Source of the DNA: Haematococcus lacustris
Lineage: Eukaryota > Chlorophyta > Chlorophyceae > Chlamydomonadales > Haematococcaceae
Length of the DNA stretch: 64,000 nucleotides
Direction of reading: 5' to 3'
Assembly (NCBI GenBank): GCA_030144725.1
Contig: JASKMD010000013.1
Location: 6,337,869 to 6,401,868 of the forward strand
Positions 12,001-21,938 of this stretch are shown in pieces. Each line of letters begins with the position of its first letter. The stretch's first letter is position 1. Made by a program: the position numbers and the translations under genes. A model generated the notes under the pieces. It saw nothing but the letters and a program-made list of their open reading frames with translations, made no database searches and was not told the origin of the DNA.

Positions 12001-14274
12001 AGGAGGGCAGGCATGTTCAACACGGCTGGTGGTTTAGGCTGTGTCCTGTGTAAGTGCCAGCTGGGGTGTTGGGGCAGCTCATGATGTGCAGGAGGTCAGG
12101 GAGCTGGGTACATCTGGGTTGAGCCCTGCTGTCTTGCATCGCACACGCTGTGCTCAGCAGCCCTGGTTGTGTTGCCTACTTTGGCTGCACACACTGGGTG
12201 GATGCTTAATCAGGCACTGTCCATGCCAGCTGGGCTGTACTACGAGTTGGGTTGTCCTGTGAGGTCACAAGCTGCGGACCGCATGCAGCAAGTTGCAGGC
12301 GGGTGAGGAGCTGCTGCAGGTGCTGCTGCCACCGCTGCCACTGCTGCTGCAACCACACTCTTATCTGTAGCTGCTGCTGCTGCTGCCACCGCTGCCACTG
12401 CTGCTGCAGCTACACTCTCATCTGTAGCTGCTGCTGCTGCTGCTGATGATGATGAAGACCGGTAGTGCTCAACTCAGGTCATTGCTATGCTGAGGCTAAG
12501 GCTTGCGCAGCCTTGGTCAGGCAGCCTAGCAATGTGCAGCACACAGCCCCCGCTCACAGCCGGTGATGCCAATGAAGATGGTGTGACACTGACCAATGAG
12601 CGCATGCCATGGATTGGTCAATGGTCAAGAGCCACTCAGCTGCAGGATGCCAAGCTCTCCAGCCTGCCCTCCAGCCTCAACACCCAGCCCCAGCTGACCA
12701 CACAGCACTCAGCCCCTAGCCTGCCCCCCACAGCCTCAGCGTCCAGCCTGCCCCCCACAGCCCCAGCGTCCAGCCTGCCTCCCAGCCTCAGCGCCCAGCC
12801 CCCCAGTTCTCTAGCCCCCAGCCTGCCCCCCCTGCTGCCCCCCAGCGCACCCAGCAGGCCTGCCAGCACCCTATCTAACCCCATTCAGCACCCAGCAGCA
12901 GCTCCTCACCCGCCTGCACTCCTGCTGCATTGCTCCCCCCCCTGCCACCCCCCCCTGCCCTATCTAGCCCCAGCGCACCCAGCAGGCCTGCCAGCACCAG
13001 GTAGGAGCGGCGGCGATAGCCCAGCAGTGGCACGCTGTCGCTGATGAAGCCGTACAACGGCTTCACCATCCAGGGCAGCCCAGCCAGCCCGGTCAGCACT
13101 GCCACCTGGGGCAGGGCAGGGGGTGGGAGGGGGGCAGGGGGAGGGGGAGGTGGCAGGGGGGGGCCAGGGGGGCCGCAGGGCGGAGGGGGTGGACAGGCGG
13201 GGTGACAGGGGGGCGAGAGGGGAGGCAGCGCATGCGGGCAAGGGGTGCAGGCTGGAGTGAGAGGGGTGTGACGTGATGGTGGGTAGTGGGAGGCCTTAAC
13301 CCCTGCCACTCTTGCCACCCTTCTCGCCCCTCCACCCTCCCTGTCGTTGCCGCCCCTGCCGCCTATGTTGCCCCTGCATCCCGTGCTGCCCCTGCCCCTG
13401 CCGCCCCTGCCCCTGCCGCCCCTGCTGCTCCTGCGGCCCCTGCCCCTATACAGCCGCAGTGCAGGGTGTCCCAGGTCTGACCCTGGGTGGCATACCCACC
13501 TCACCTCTGCTGGTTCTATGTGCAAGGTGTCCTTGAAAAAGAAAGAGAGGGCAAGACGGGAAAGGCCCAGGATACCTTGGACAAAATACACTGCAGGGCA
13601 GGTCAGGTCAGGTCAGGTCAGCTGGGCCAGGTAAGCAGCTGCTGAACTGGCCAGGCAAGCAGGGGATGCAGTACTGGTGCAGGGCTTGTGGTGTGGGTCT
13701 AAAGGTCTGGCATGCCTTGACATGACATGGTTGGGAGTGACATGGCATCTCAATAAACCCCTCAATGGCCTGCTGACTTGGCCTGCTGACTGGTGAACAG
13801 CCTGCTCAATACATGCATGCCTGGCAGGCTGTTCAACGGCCTGGCAGGACCTGACGTCTGCATGGCAGGTGATGTCGACCTGCTGGCCTCAGGCCTCGGT
13901 TGCACTACTCTAGGACGGACAAGCGAATACTGATCACGCAAGCTACAACATCGCGACGCACCCATAGCAATGGCCACTAACTCCGGACTTGGGTCCAGTC
14001 CCATGACCTTGAACTTTTTGCCTGGGCTTCTCCGCAGCATCGCAGACCAGGAGCTGCCTGATTGCTGTTCCGCCTTGCTGCGTTCTAGTTTAGAGGCGAG
14101 CATCCGTGTGTCCAGGGTCACAAGGGGTGCGCGCTCATGTTCACGTTCTTCTGATGTGGAGCGGGGTGTCCTTCGCATAGCGCCACAGTGCCTCGCCACC
14201 GCGCCTGGCCACCAGGTTGGTTGCACACTGCGCACCCGGGTCGTTCTCAGCAGCTGCGCATCAGGCGTCTGCAT
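1..14274 (-). CDS. Folate-biopterin transporter (BT1/FBT family), 13 exons, 3'-partial
   Basis: Multi-pass membrane carrier of the BT1 family, which moves folates/pterins; plant homologues of this type sit in the plastid envelope. Exons read on the minus strand with phase-matched GT-AG junctions: 14274-13962, 13590-13505, 13105-12979, 11534-11389, 9343-9240, 8698-8624, 7950-7867, 7218-7179, 1809-1737, 1527-1473, 1338-1214, (gap)393-307, 79-1. Signatures: [18 protein letters not shown] in exon 2, [16 protein letters not shown] in exon 3, [13 protein letters not shown] in exon 4, [20 protein letters not shown] in exon 5, [10 protein letters not shown] in exon 7, [18 protein letters not shown] in exon 9, [19 protein letters not shown] in exon 12. 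Exon 1 (about 104 residues, basic, Ser/Thr-rich) looks like a transit peptide and joins exon 2 as ...VAIAM-VYFVQG. The start is the first ATG after an in-frame stop; a later Met is possible. The exon 7 acceptor (7950) is the least certain junction. Exon 8 starts PPPSAE where the family has QATPSA, because of a six-C run at 7209-7214. Confidence 0.94.
394..893. other. Assembly gap (500 N)
   Basis: Exactly 500 N. It hides the 5' part of the folate-biopterin transporter exon whose visible part is 393-307, and the intron before it. The right edge opens into a CCCTCT repeat, so a simple repeat probably broke the assembly. Confidence 0.99.
894..1168. repeat. CCCTCT and CCCTGC hexanucleotide runs in transporter intron
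   Basis: 894-948 is a run of CCCTCT bordering the N gap. 1101-1168 is about ten copies of CCCTGC. Both lie in the intron between transporter exons 1338-1214 and 393-307. The open frames of SPSPSP, GAGAGA and PCPCPC type over them are repeat artefacts. Confidence 0.9.
2067..7121 (+). repeat. 5.05-kb AGGTC pentanucleotide array inside transporter intron
   Basis: About 1,000 copies of AGGTC on the plus strand (GACCT in the sense strand of the host gene) fill almost all of the 5.4-kb intron between transporter exons 7218-7179 and 1809-1737. Variants cluster: AGGGTC units at 3325, 3595, 3737, 3899-3965, 4645, 5265-5275, 5578 and 5703-5757; GGGTC blocks at 3962-4017 and 5228-5262; AGATGTAAGG-type units near 3563-3588. 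Because 5 is not a multiple of 3 and the plus strand has no stop, one frame reads as a 530-residue RSGQV repeat; that is antisense to the gene and not a protein. Confidence 0.98.
7685..7840. repeat. CCCTCCCAC / ACCCTCCCT minisatellite
   Basis: Tandem 9-bp CCCTCCCAC-type units from about 7705 to 7770 pass into ACCCTCCCT units up to about 7840. It lies in the transporter intron between exons 7950-7867 and 7218-7179. The surrounding 7320-7680 is C-rich intron without a recognisable gene. Confidence 0.85.
8730..9240. repeat. GC-rich degenerate repeats in transporter intron
   Basis: 8730-8785 has GGGCTGGGCA-type units and 9065-9240 has degenerate GGCCCCCC/CAGCGCCCC units. All lie in the intron between transporter exons 9343-9240 and 8698-8624. 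No coding signal was seen apart from the flanking exons. Confidence 0.7.
9484..11023. mobile_element. Non-functional pogo/Tc1-mariner-like DNA transposon
   Basis: A 27-bp perfect terminal inverted repeat begins CACAGATAAATGCC at 9486-9512 and is matched by its reverse complement at 10995-11021. Each end is flanked by TA (9484-9485 and 11022-11023), the target duplication of the Tc1/mariner superfamily. The 1,536-bp element sits in the intron between transporter exons 11534-11389 and 9343-9240. Inside are broken frames of a pogo-type transposase (9920-10610). The right end lies directly against the GGGGT array. Confidence 0.8.
9920..10610 (+). pseudogene. Pogo-like transposase remnant
   Basis: Plus-strand fragments in order: a basic segment with [15 protein letters not shown] (about 9996-10043), an in-frame TAG, then [15 protein letters not shown] (about 10044-10088), which together look like the psq-type helix-turn-helix at the N terminus of pogo transposases; a further frame with [20 protein letters not shown] (about 10108-10168), typical of the second DNA-binding module; and [14 protein letters not shown] (about 10358-10400), resembling the ending of pogo DDE domains. 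Stops and frame changes separate the pieces and no complete DDE core is visible. The family assignment is from remembered motif shape. Confidence 0.65.
11024..11343 (+). repeat. GGGGT pentanucleotide array
   Basis: About 60 copies of GGGGT on the plus strand (ACCCC in the sense of the host gene) end 45 bp before the 3' splice side of transporter exon 11534-11389. The GWGGVG and HPTPPHPTP frames on it are artefacts. Confidence 0.97.
11598..11715. repeat. ACCC/GCCC-rich tetranucleotide-type repeat
   Basis: Tandem ACCCACCCGCCC and CCCACTGACCC units in the intron upstream (on the minus strand) of transporter exon 11534-11389. The rest of that intron (11716-12978) has a CTG-rich block at 12310-12450 with two near-identical 62-bp units, and otherwise no recognisable gene. 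Confidence 0.8.
12841..12998 (-). repeat. 30-bp duplication of an exon end with its splice donor
   Basis: The 30 bases at 12969-12998, which are the last 20 bases of transporter exon 13105-12979 plus the first 10 intron bases including the donor GTGCGC, occur again exactly at 12841-12870 inside the intron. The second copy is therefore a decoy 5' splice site. Confidence 0.85.
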
Positions 14275-14297
14275 CAGCTCCCGCACATTGTGCTAAT

Positions 14298-14306
14298 CTT
14301 TTTATA
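14298..14306 (-). promoter_or_regulatory. TATA box of the transporter gene
   Basis: TATAAAAAG on the minus strand lies 24-32 bases before the chosen ATG at 14274, implying a very short leader or a start at a later Met of exon 1. No other core promoter motif is evident. Confidence 0.5.
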
Positions 14307-14309
14307 CGT

Positions 14310-14739
14310 TGTGCTAGAACAAAGCCAAGCCGTGCCAAGCCATGCCAAGGGACCGGGGTATGACCATGCGCCCCGTCGACCATGTGCCCCGTCGACCATG
14401 CATACGAGCTAGCATTAGGGCGTGCCCGGTATTTATACTCGCCCACAATGCTTGGCATCATGGGAATAGTAGCTCGCACAAGTCGACCAAACACAACATT
14501 GAAACCCTACTTACGCAGTCTCAGCTCAGCACATTATTCCCCCACTATTATGAGCAGGGGCTGTGTTATCTGTAGTCCGAACTGTTTGCATGCAGCAAGC
14601 ATCCGGCACCAATACCTGATTCCCTACCCCAACCCACTGACGAGGCCGGGCAATCGATGTTGGCATGAAACACATGCTCTGATGTAAGCAACAGTTCAAG
14701 CATTGTGTGCCACTGTGCTACAGGTTGCTGGGCTTGGGC
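14310..14739. other. Intergenic: transporter promoter to nuclease pseudogene 3' end
   Basis: About 430 bp without a recognisable gene. It contains a short imperfect duplication (CCCCGTCGACCATG at about 14371 and 14387) and lower GC than its surroundings. Confidence 0.6.
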
Positions 14740-15328
14740 CTAGGGTGCTCGGTCTCGCAACTTCTTGAAGCCCAATGCTGGGTACTCCTTGCCCTTGGCT
14801 GGAAGCCTTCCTCGGTGTGGCCAACTGCACAGCTCCAGTGGGCGCCACTTGCTCTCCCCTGCCCGCTGGAGGTTGAGGGCTGCGTTGCAGTCCCTGTCCA
14901 CCCATTTGCCGAAGTCCTCAGGGGTGGCCTGGGCCAGCCAAGGGCACCACATGAGCCCCCGCACTGGCGCCTCAAACCGCTTGCTCCAGGCTGACCGCAA
15001 CAAGCGGTTCTGCACCTGACCCGGCTTGGGCTTCCAGTCCTCAGGCCTGGTGGGCTGCTGCTGTCCAGCTCCTCCTCACAGGGCTGGGGGCTGTTCATGA
15101 TTGAGCTGACCATGCTGGTGCAGAACACACCACTGTCACCACCCTGCCTGGCACCCTGTCGGTTGGCTTGCCGCTGTTGGGCCTCTCCACCACCTTGCGG
15201 CAGGCCTGCAACACGGCCTTGGCCCCGACCCACCCTGGGTGCCAATGCCTGCGTTGCCAAAGAACACCACCAGCTGCTTGCGGGCCCCCCACTGCTGCTG
15301 GGACACGCTGGCTGCCGCCTCCTCCAAC

Positions 15329-15329
<1 letters not shown>
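14740..15329 (-). pseudogene. TnpB/Fanzor-like RuvC nuclease, 3' half (decayed)
   Basis: Minus-strand frames read, in order, LEEAAASVSQQQWGARKQL, VVFFGNAGIGTQGG, GAKAVLQACRKVVERPN, MNSPQPCEEELD, LMWCPWL and GKWVDRDCNAALNLQR, ending KKLRDRAP and a stop at 14740-14742. The last block matches the RuvC-III D-R-D-x-N-A-A-x-N signature of TnpB and Fanzor proteins; the VVFFG...GGWG block is the region before RuvC-II. The copy is broken: the reading frame changes at least three times between 15330 and 15000, and where relatives carry the RuvC-II acidic residue (VDEF-type) this copy reads VVFCTS. The zinc-ribbon cysteines are also incomplete. The rest of the same gene is 16 kb away at 31379-32665, separated by an inserted retrotransposon. 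Confidence 0.65.
15317..15329. repeat. Target-site duplication, left copy
   Basis: GCCTCCTCCAACT, identical to 31379-31391. It marks the 3' end of the minus-strand retrotransposon, immediately before its CTT tail. Confidence 0.9.
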
Positions 15330-15359
<30 letters not shown>

Positions 15360-15360
15360 A
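15330..15360 (-). repeat. CTT-repeat 3' tail of the retrotransposon
   Basis: About ten AAG units on the plus strand abut the left target-site duplication. A short tandem repeat in place of poly(A) is common at the 3' end of some non-LTR elements. Confidence 0.85.
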
Positions 15361-15454
15361 CTACTCCGGTATTCACCGGCGTGCATTAAGGGAGGAGCTA
15401 CCGCCTGGGGCGCGGCCTGCTCCCACCAATCAAGCCAAGAAAGAGGCGACCCCC

Positions 15455-17749
15455 CTACCCTCCCTCCCTCTTAGTAGCCCTGAGTCTATAGCTTGTCTTT
15501 GCAATGGAGTGGGCTGTCTCCACCGCGTGTCTTGTTAACTTGTGTAATAATTTAGTAGTGTTATCTTGTGAGATCCCCAAGGCCATGGGGTGTTGCCGTG
15601 TGTGTGCTTCATACGTTATGCCCCCTATGCCCAGGAGGATTGGTCTAATCTCCACCATGTGGCCTTCCTTGCGTATGGTTTGAGCTAGATTGGCGTGTTG
15701 GCTTAGTGCCTTGTCTAATTGATCCGTCCACCTTGAATCCGAGCAGTATTTGATTTCTATGATAGTGACCCGTTTGATGGCTTTGCCACTTTTGCCCGTC
15801 TTCGTTATAGGCATCCCCATGAGAATGTCTGGTCTGGTGGTGTTTTTGCTTGCTGCTGTCTTCAGTCCGAGTGCTCGTAGCGTTGTGTGGAGTGTGTCGT
15901 TGGGGAGGTCGAGGTCTTCTTTTGCGCCTTTCTCCCAGCGGCCGGTGTCCGCGAAGCTGATGTACCCGCCTAGGGTACCCTTGCTTATGGCTTTAGCGAT
16001 GAGTCGGCCGGCCCCATTGTGCCTTTCTTGCACCATCGGTAGTGTCTCGCTGCAGCCCGAGAGGAGGTGAGTGGCACTGTCGGCTTCCCCGCAGAGTGGG
16101 CACCGGTCGTCGGTCGCCCGTTTCCAACGCATGGCCAGCTTTTGGTTATAGAGCCCGCCGGTACGGTAGAGAAGGGCAGTTCGTTGCGCGTGTATGGAGA
16201 TGTTCGTGTCGGTCATCACCCTTTCGCCAGCTCCTTTCGCCGCGACTTTGGTGATCTCTTGGGACATCTGGTAGTAGATACTGTCTTGATTGGCGAGACC
16301 GAGGCTGTGCTTGCGGTGCATGTGTGCTCGCACGCTTTGGCGGCAGTCCGGTAGTGGGGCGAGGGTTTCGCCGTCGGCTTCGCTGGTTAGCCAGATGCTC
16401 GTCTCTTTCCGTGTGGTCGGGCGGTAGGCCGGGGTATTGGCAAGCTCTGGGTGTAGCGCCGCGTGCTTGGCGAGGGCATCTGCGCCTTCGTTGCCGATAA
16501 TTCCCGAGTGGGCCCGGACTTTGTAGAATTGGATTGTGTCGGGGCTGTCGATGATGAGGGTGGCGATAGCGGTCAGGATGTCGTTGTGTCTGTGGGTGAT
16601 GAGCGACATCGGGTTAGCGAGGGCTCGGCGGATCTGGTAGATAGAGCATAGGCTGTCGGTGGCGATGCGGTTGACCCCCGCTTTGAGTGCCGCGTGTATC
16701 GCCGTGAGTTCCGCCTTGTTAATGGTGTTGCTTTCTGGGTCATCCATGGCGACGGTGACAAGGACGTTGTTTTCCGGGATATAGACCCCCGCCCCGACGC
16801 GCTCTGGGTGAGCCCCGGAGGGCTTGATGCAGCTGCCATCCGAGTACGCGAGCGTGGCCCATTCGTTGATGGCCATCCGTGGCTGCGTCGTGGAGTGTTC
16901 CGTGAGCTGGTTGTGGCTGCGTTGGTGCCCCGAGGTGGGGAGGTCCCTGTCCAACGGCAGGCGCATGTGTTGTTTGTGGCCGCTAGGGGGTGTGGCCGGC
17001 TGGCGTTGATTCGTTGGTCTGTTGCGGATGGGGTGTGTGTCTCGTTGAGGGTGGAGGGCAGTGGCAGTGCTAGCCAGCCATCCTTGGGGGTTGCCTTTGG
17101 TGACGAGTTGTTGTCCCGCTGCATTCCAGATGACGTAGATGTGGAGGTTGGCGTGCTTGCCTGGCTTGGTGCAGCTGGTCTTGTTGGGGGGTATGCTAGC
17201 CAGGTGCTGGCAGTACTCAGGGTAACGTCGCAGGGTGTCTATGTGTTTGGGGTAGGAGATGCCCTTTTTCCCAGGGATCAGCATAATGGTGGCCATGGCC
17301 TCCTCTTGTGTTGCAGAATGTATAGCATGGTTGACGCATTTAAGTGCCACCGCATCGTCTGCCGGTACATTCCATGTGGATAGCCCAGTGTGGCGTACCA
17401 GTAGGCAGTTGTGGTGTGCACCAAAGGCCGTGTCGTTGATGTCAGAGCTCCAATAGGTAGTGGTTTCCGGTCTAACTGTGAGTGGATCGGCCCACCTTTG
17501 GACGGTACTTGGGAAGCTTCGTGTGGTGTGTAGGGTGGCTAGGGCTTTGTCTTGTGCCGTTCTCATGGGGTGGTGGCTGCTCTGTGTGTCATGTCTCCTT
17601 AGGAGGGCCACCAGCTCTGTGGCCAGGTTGCGTGCGTGTGGTGTGTGTTGTAGCCAAGCGTGTAGGTGTTGGTGTTGTTGTTTGGTCAGGAGGCCTACTG
17701 TGCGGCCCGACTCATCGTGGACCGTTACGTGTTGCACTAGGTCGTGCTG
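15455..17749 (-). pseudogene. Retrotransposon ORF2, C-terminal part: RNase H, zinc motif, PD-(D/E)XK nuclease
   Basis: Continues the reverse-transcriptase frame beyond the inserted foldback element. RNase H is seen with its acidic set: YSDGS (about 16842), NKAELTAIHAALK (about 16715), ATDSLCSIY and KVRAHSGIIGNEGADALAKH (about 16465-16525). Further on come CPLCGEADSATHLLSGC (about 16055-16105), a C-C-H-C zinc motif that often precedes restriction-like endonucleases, and RPDILM followed by IIEIKYC (about 15740-15835), fitting a PD-x(n)-E-x-K nuclease core. It ends with a stop at 15455. The first 62 codons of the longer open frame reaching 17938 belong to the inserted element, so the true border is 17749. 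I infer that RNase H and the nuclease act in target-primed reverse transcription. Confidence 0.85.
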
Positions 17750-17752
17750 TGG
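17750..17752. repeat. TGG target duplication, left
   Basis: TGG flanks the foldback element on the left and is repeated at 21936-21938. Three bases is the CACTA-superfamily duplication length. Confidence 0.7.
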
Positions 17753-18329
17753 CACAATCAAGTCTCCCGGTAAAAGTTCCCCCTGTACGGGGGAAGTTTG
17801 TTGGCTGTAGATGGGGGAAGTTTTAAATTGCCCAACCGCGTTACTCGACAAGCACGAGCGACTAGCAACCCACACTACGGCTTGCTGGGCTCCATTGCAA
17901 GCTGTGACGCGCAACCTGGACGGCTCAGAGGTGGTCACTGGGGGCGGTTACTGTAATCGTTGAGGAACGGCCGCAGCGATGCCGACCACAAGCCGTCCCT
18001 TAACACCAGCCGACCCACTCCCGTACACGCAGGAGTTATGACCCCGCCGAGGCAAGCGAGGACAACGCACAGCTGAAGGACAGCAAGAAGACACGCGTGG
18101 AGCTGAGCTAGGCGCGGGCCAGGCGAGCTACAGGTGAGATGGTTAGGGTAATACCTAGCCACTAATACATTAGGGGCAGCACTAACAATTCGCCCCTTGC
18201 ATTACCCTTGCCATAACTCTGTTGTTGTGTGCCTATACATGCAGGCCATCCACAATAACAGTTCAAGGAGACCCCAACAACTTAGAACGGCAAGACCGGC
18301 GACCCGCCGCCCAGCCCCACCCCTCGCCC

Positions 18330-18930
18330 CCGCAGCCCAGCCCTGCCCCACCCCCTCCCAGCCCTGCTCCACCCCCTCCCAGCCCTGCCCCACCCCCTCC
18401 CAGCCTTGTGTTGCCCCTCCCCTCCCTGCCCAGCCCTGCCCCACCCCCTTTCAGCCCTGCCCCACCCCCTGCCAGCCTTGCGTTGCCCCTCGCCACCGCA
18501 GCCCAGCCCTGCCCCACCCCCTCCCAGACATGCCCCACCCCTGCCAGCCCTGCCCCACCCCATCCCAGCCTTGTGATGCCCCTCCCCTCCCTGCCCAGAC
18601 CTGCCCCACCCCCTTTCAGCCCTGCCCCACCCCCTGCCAGCCTTGCGTTGCCCCTCGCCGCCGCAGCCCAGCCCTGCCCCACCCCCTCCCAGACATGCCC
18701 CACCCCTGCCAGCCCTGCCCCACCCCATCCCAGCCTTGTGTTGCCCCTCCCCTCCCTGCCCAGCCCTGCCCCACCCCCTCCCAGCCCTGCCCCACCCCCT
18801 ACCAGCCCTGCCCCACCCCATCCCAGCCTTGCGTCGCCCCTCCCCTCCCTGCCCAGCCCTGCCCCACCCCATCCCAGCCCTGCCCCACCCCCTCCCAGCC
18901 TTGCGTTGCCCCTCCCTGCCCTGCCCTGCC
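18330..18930. repeat. Left-arm CCCAGCCCTGCCCCAC tandem array
   Basis: Units of about 19-21 bp (CAGCCCTGCCCCACCCCCTC type), in a higher-order pattern containing two longer copies of a block of about 170 bp. The right arm carries the mirror array at about 20900-21360 with fewer units, so the arms have drifted in copy number. Confidence 0.8.
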
Positions 18931-18959
18931 CTGCCTGTAGGTGTGTGGCAGTGCAGTCT

Positions 18960-19440
18960 TCAGGTAGCAGCAGGCTACAGGTTTGCTGCAGTGCATGAGC
19001 AGCAACAGCAGGCTGCAGTGCATTTGCTGTAGTGCATGAGCAGCAGCAGCAGCAGGCTGTAGTGCGTGCGCAGCTGTGCAAGGACAGCTGCAGCAGTGTA
19101 TGGGCAGCAGCAGCAGGCTGTAGGTGTGTAGCAGTGCAGGTTGCAGGTGTGCTGCAGTGCATGAGCAGCAGCAGCAGGCAGCAGTGCATGTGTTGTAGTG
19201 CATGAGCAGCAGCAGCAGCAGGCTGTAGTGCATGAGCAGCAGTGCAAGGACAGCAGCAGCAGTGGATGGGCAGCAGCATGAGGCTGTAGGTGTGTGGTAA
19301 TGCAGGCTGCAGGTAGCAGCAGGCTGTAGGTGTGCTTCAGTGCATGAGCAGCAGCAGCACTACTAGGCTAAAGTGCATGTGCTGCAATGCATGAGCAGCC
19401 GCAGCAGCAACAGGCTGTAGTGCATGACCAGCAGTGCACA
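18960..19440. repeat. CAGTGCATGAGCAGCAG minisatellite
   Basis: Degenerate repeats built from GCAGCAGCAGGCTGTAG and TGCATGAGCAGC. The mirror version lies at about 20520-20880. Cysteine-rich ORFs on it are artefacts. Confidence 0.7.
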
Positions 19441-19754
19441 GGGCACAGGACAGCAACATGTGCGGTGTGTGTCTGGTTGCATGCAAGCTCATTTTAAGGC
19501 ATAGATCTGGCATGGTCTGCGGTGGTCTTGGTAGCTTTATGCAAATGAAGGCATGCAATATGCGGTTGTTTAACCATGCCATTGCTTGTGTAGCCGCATA
19601 TGGACACCACATTGGTTGTGTAAGACAATTCCCCCGGTGATCGGCAATTGCAACTCAAATATCAGGGTATACAATAGACCTAGCGTACTTGACCGTGCCA
19701 GTTGCAGCGTCGATGTAATACCGCGTGGTAGCATATGGTTGGGTTTGGTGCGGA

Positions 19755-20335
19755 TCACTGCCAGGCCTGCACTTGCTAAGCATGACCGTGATGCATACAT
19801 GCAAAGGGGGTATGTAGCAGGTGGCTACCACGTTTGCAGCTTAAGCGCATCACCACGTGGTGGTGTTGTCCATACAAGGGGCATGTGGCGCACCACACCC
19901 TAGCATGTGGCTGGATCTGGTGAGCCTCCACTATAGGTACCATCCATGGTCCAGCTAGCTGTGACACATTGGGTGTGGATCACTGCCAGGCCTGCACTTG
20001 CTAAGCATGACCGTGATGCATACATGCAAAGGGGGTATGTAGCAGGTGGCTACCACGTTTGCAGCTTTAGCGCATCACCACGTGGTGGTGTTGTCCATAC
20101 AAGGGGCATGTGGCGCACCACACCCTAGCATGTGGCTGGATCTGGTGAGCCTCCACTATAGGTACCATCCATGGTCCAGCTAGCTGTGACACATTGGGTG
20201 TGGATCACTGCCAGGCCTGCACTTGCTAAGCATGACCGTGATGCATACATGCAAAGGGGGTATGTAGCAGGTGGCTACCACGTTTGCGGCCTTAGCGCAT
20301 CACCGCGTGGTGGTGTTGTCCATACAACGGGCGTA
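19755..20335. repeat. 225-bp tandem repeat in the foldback spacer
   Basis: About 2.6 copies of a 225-bp unit; CATGACCGTGATGCATACAT recurs at 19781, 20006 and 20231. It lies in the non-palindromic centre of the foldback element. Two copies are near-identical and the third is slightly diverged. Each unit contains CACCACGTGGTGGTG-type palindromes. Confidence 0.9.
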
Positions 20336-21935
20336 GGTATCATTTGAGAAGAGGATACACGGCTAATGACCAGCACCGTTTTCTTCATTACATCTTGACC
20401 ATTCACAGCTTACAAATCACGTTGTGTGGCATGGAACTGAACGGAGGCTCAGGACAGCCTTTTGAAAGCTTTTGTACCATGCAACATTCTTCTCAGATGG
20501 GCTCAAAGTTGCTGCTGATTTCAAATACACGACTGCACTGCCACACACCTACAGCCTGCTGTTGCTGTCCATGCACTGCTCATGCACTACAGCCTGCTGC
20601 TCTTGCTGCTGCTCATGCACCGAAACACACCTACAACCTACAGCCTGCTGCTGCTGCTCATGCACTGAAGCACACCTGCAGCCTGCTGCTACCTGCACTG
20701 CTACACACCTACAGCCTGCTGTTGCTGCCCATCCACTGCTGCTGCTGTCCTTGCACTGCTGCTCATGCACTACAACCTGCTGCTGCTGCTGCTCATGCAC
20801 TGTAACACATGCACTGCAGCCTGCTGCTGCTGCACATGCACTGCAGCAAACCTGCAGCCTGCTGCTACCTGAAGACTGCACTGCCACACACCTACAGGCA
20901 GGGCAGGGCAGGGCAGGGAGGGGCAACGCAAGGCTGGGAGGGGGTGGGGCAGGGCTGGGATGGGGTGGGGCAGGGCTGGGCAGGGAGGGGAGGGGCGACG
21001 CAAGGCTGGGATGGGGTGGGGCAGGGCTGGGATGGGGTGGGGCAGGGCTGGGATGGGGTGGGGCAGGGCTGGCAGGGGGTGGGGCAGGGCTGGGAGGGGG
21101 TGGGGCAGGGCTGGGCAGGGAGGGGAGGGGCAACGCAAGGCTGGCAGGGGGTGGGGCAGGGCTGAAAGGGGGTGGGGCAGGGCTGGGCAGGGAGGGGAGG
21201 GGCAACGCAAGGCTGGCAGGGGGTGGGGCAGGGCTGAAAGGGGGTGGGGCAGGGCTGGGCAGGGAGGGGAGGGGCAACACAAGGCTGGGAGGGGGTGGGG
21301 CAGGGCTGGGAGGGGGTGGAGCAGGGCTGGGAGGGGGTGGGGCAGGGCTGGGCTGCGGGGGCGAGGGGTGGGGCTGGGCGGCGGGTCGCCGGTCTTGCCG
21401 TTCTAAGTTGTTGGGGTCTCCTTGAACTGTTATTGTGGATGGCCTGCATGTATAGGCACACAACAACAGAGTTATGGCAAGGGTAATGCAAGGGGCGAAT
21501 TGTTAGTGCTGCCCCTAATGTATTAGTGGCTAGGTATTACCCTAACCATCTCACCTGTAGCTCGCCTGGCCCGCGCCTAGCTCAGCTCCACGCGTGTCTT
21601 CTTGCTGTCCTTCAGCTGTGCGTTGTCCTCGCTTGCCTCGGCGGGGTCATAACTCCTGCGTGTACGGGAGTGGGTCGGCTGGTGTTAAGGGACGGCTTGT
21701 GGTCGGCATCGCTGCGGCCGTTCCTCAACGATTACAGTAACCGCCCCCAGTGACCACCTCTGGGCCGTCCAGGTTGCGCGTCACAGCTTGCAATGGAGCC
21801 CAGCACGCCGTAGTATGGGTTGCTAGTCGCTCGTGCTTGTCGAGTAACGCGGTTGGGCAATTTAAAACTTCCCCCATCTACAGCCAACAAACTTCCCCCG
21901 TACAGGGGGAACTTTTACCGGGAGACTTGATTGTG

Positions 21936-21938
21936 TGG
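21936..21938. repeat. TGG target duplication, right
   Basis: Matches 17750-17752. Removing the element and one TGG joins the two parts of retrotransposon ORF2 in frame (EPIMP followed by QHDLVQHV). Confidence 0.7.

Larger units (their letters stand above)
17753..21935. mobile_element. CACTA-like foldback element with >1-kb inverted arms
   Basis: The ends are perfect inverted repeats beginning CACAATCAAGTCTCCC, and the inverted homology continues inward for over 1 kb: roughly 17753-19150 against 20690-21935, with the arms differing in copy number of CCCAGCCCTGCCCCAC-type tandem units. Close to each end GGGGGAA(G/C)TTT occurs three times in both orientations, like the subterminal transposase-binding repeats of CACTA elements. 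TGG is duplicated on both sides. No transposase is encoded; all open frames inside are mirrored between the arms or are low-complexity ([16 protein letters not shown]). It interrupts retrotransposon ORF2 and is therefore younger. It is probably a non-autonomous element mobilised in trans. The CACTA assignment rests on the CAC...GTG ends and the 3-bp duplication. Confidence 0.72.

Noticed and set aside
17750..17938. N-terminal 62 codons of the RNase H ORF (MTTSEPSRLR...)
   Set aside because: The same sequence occurs mirrored at 21750-21935; it belongs to the foldback element's terminal repeat, not to the retrotransposon protein.
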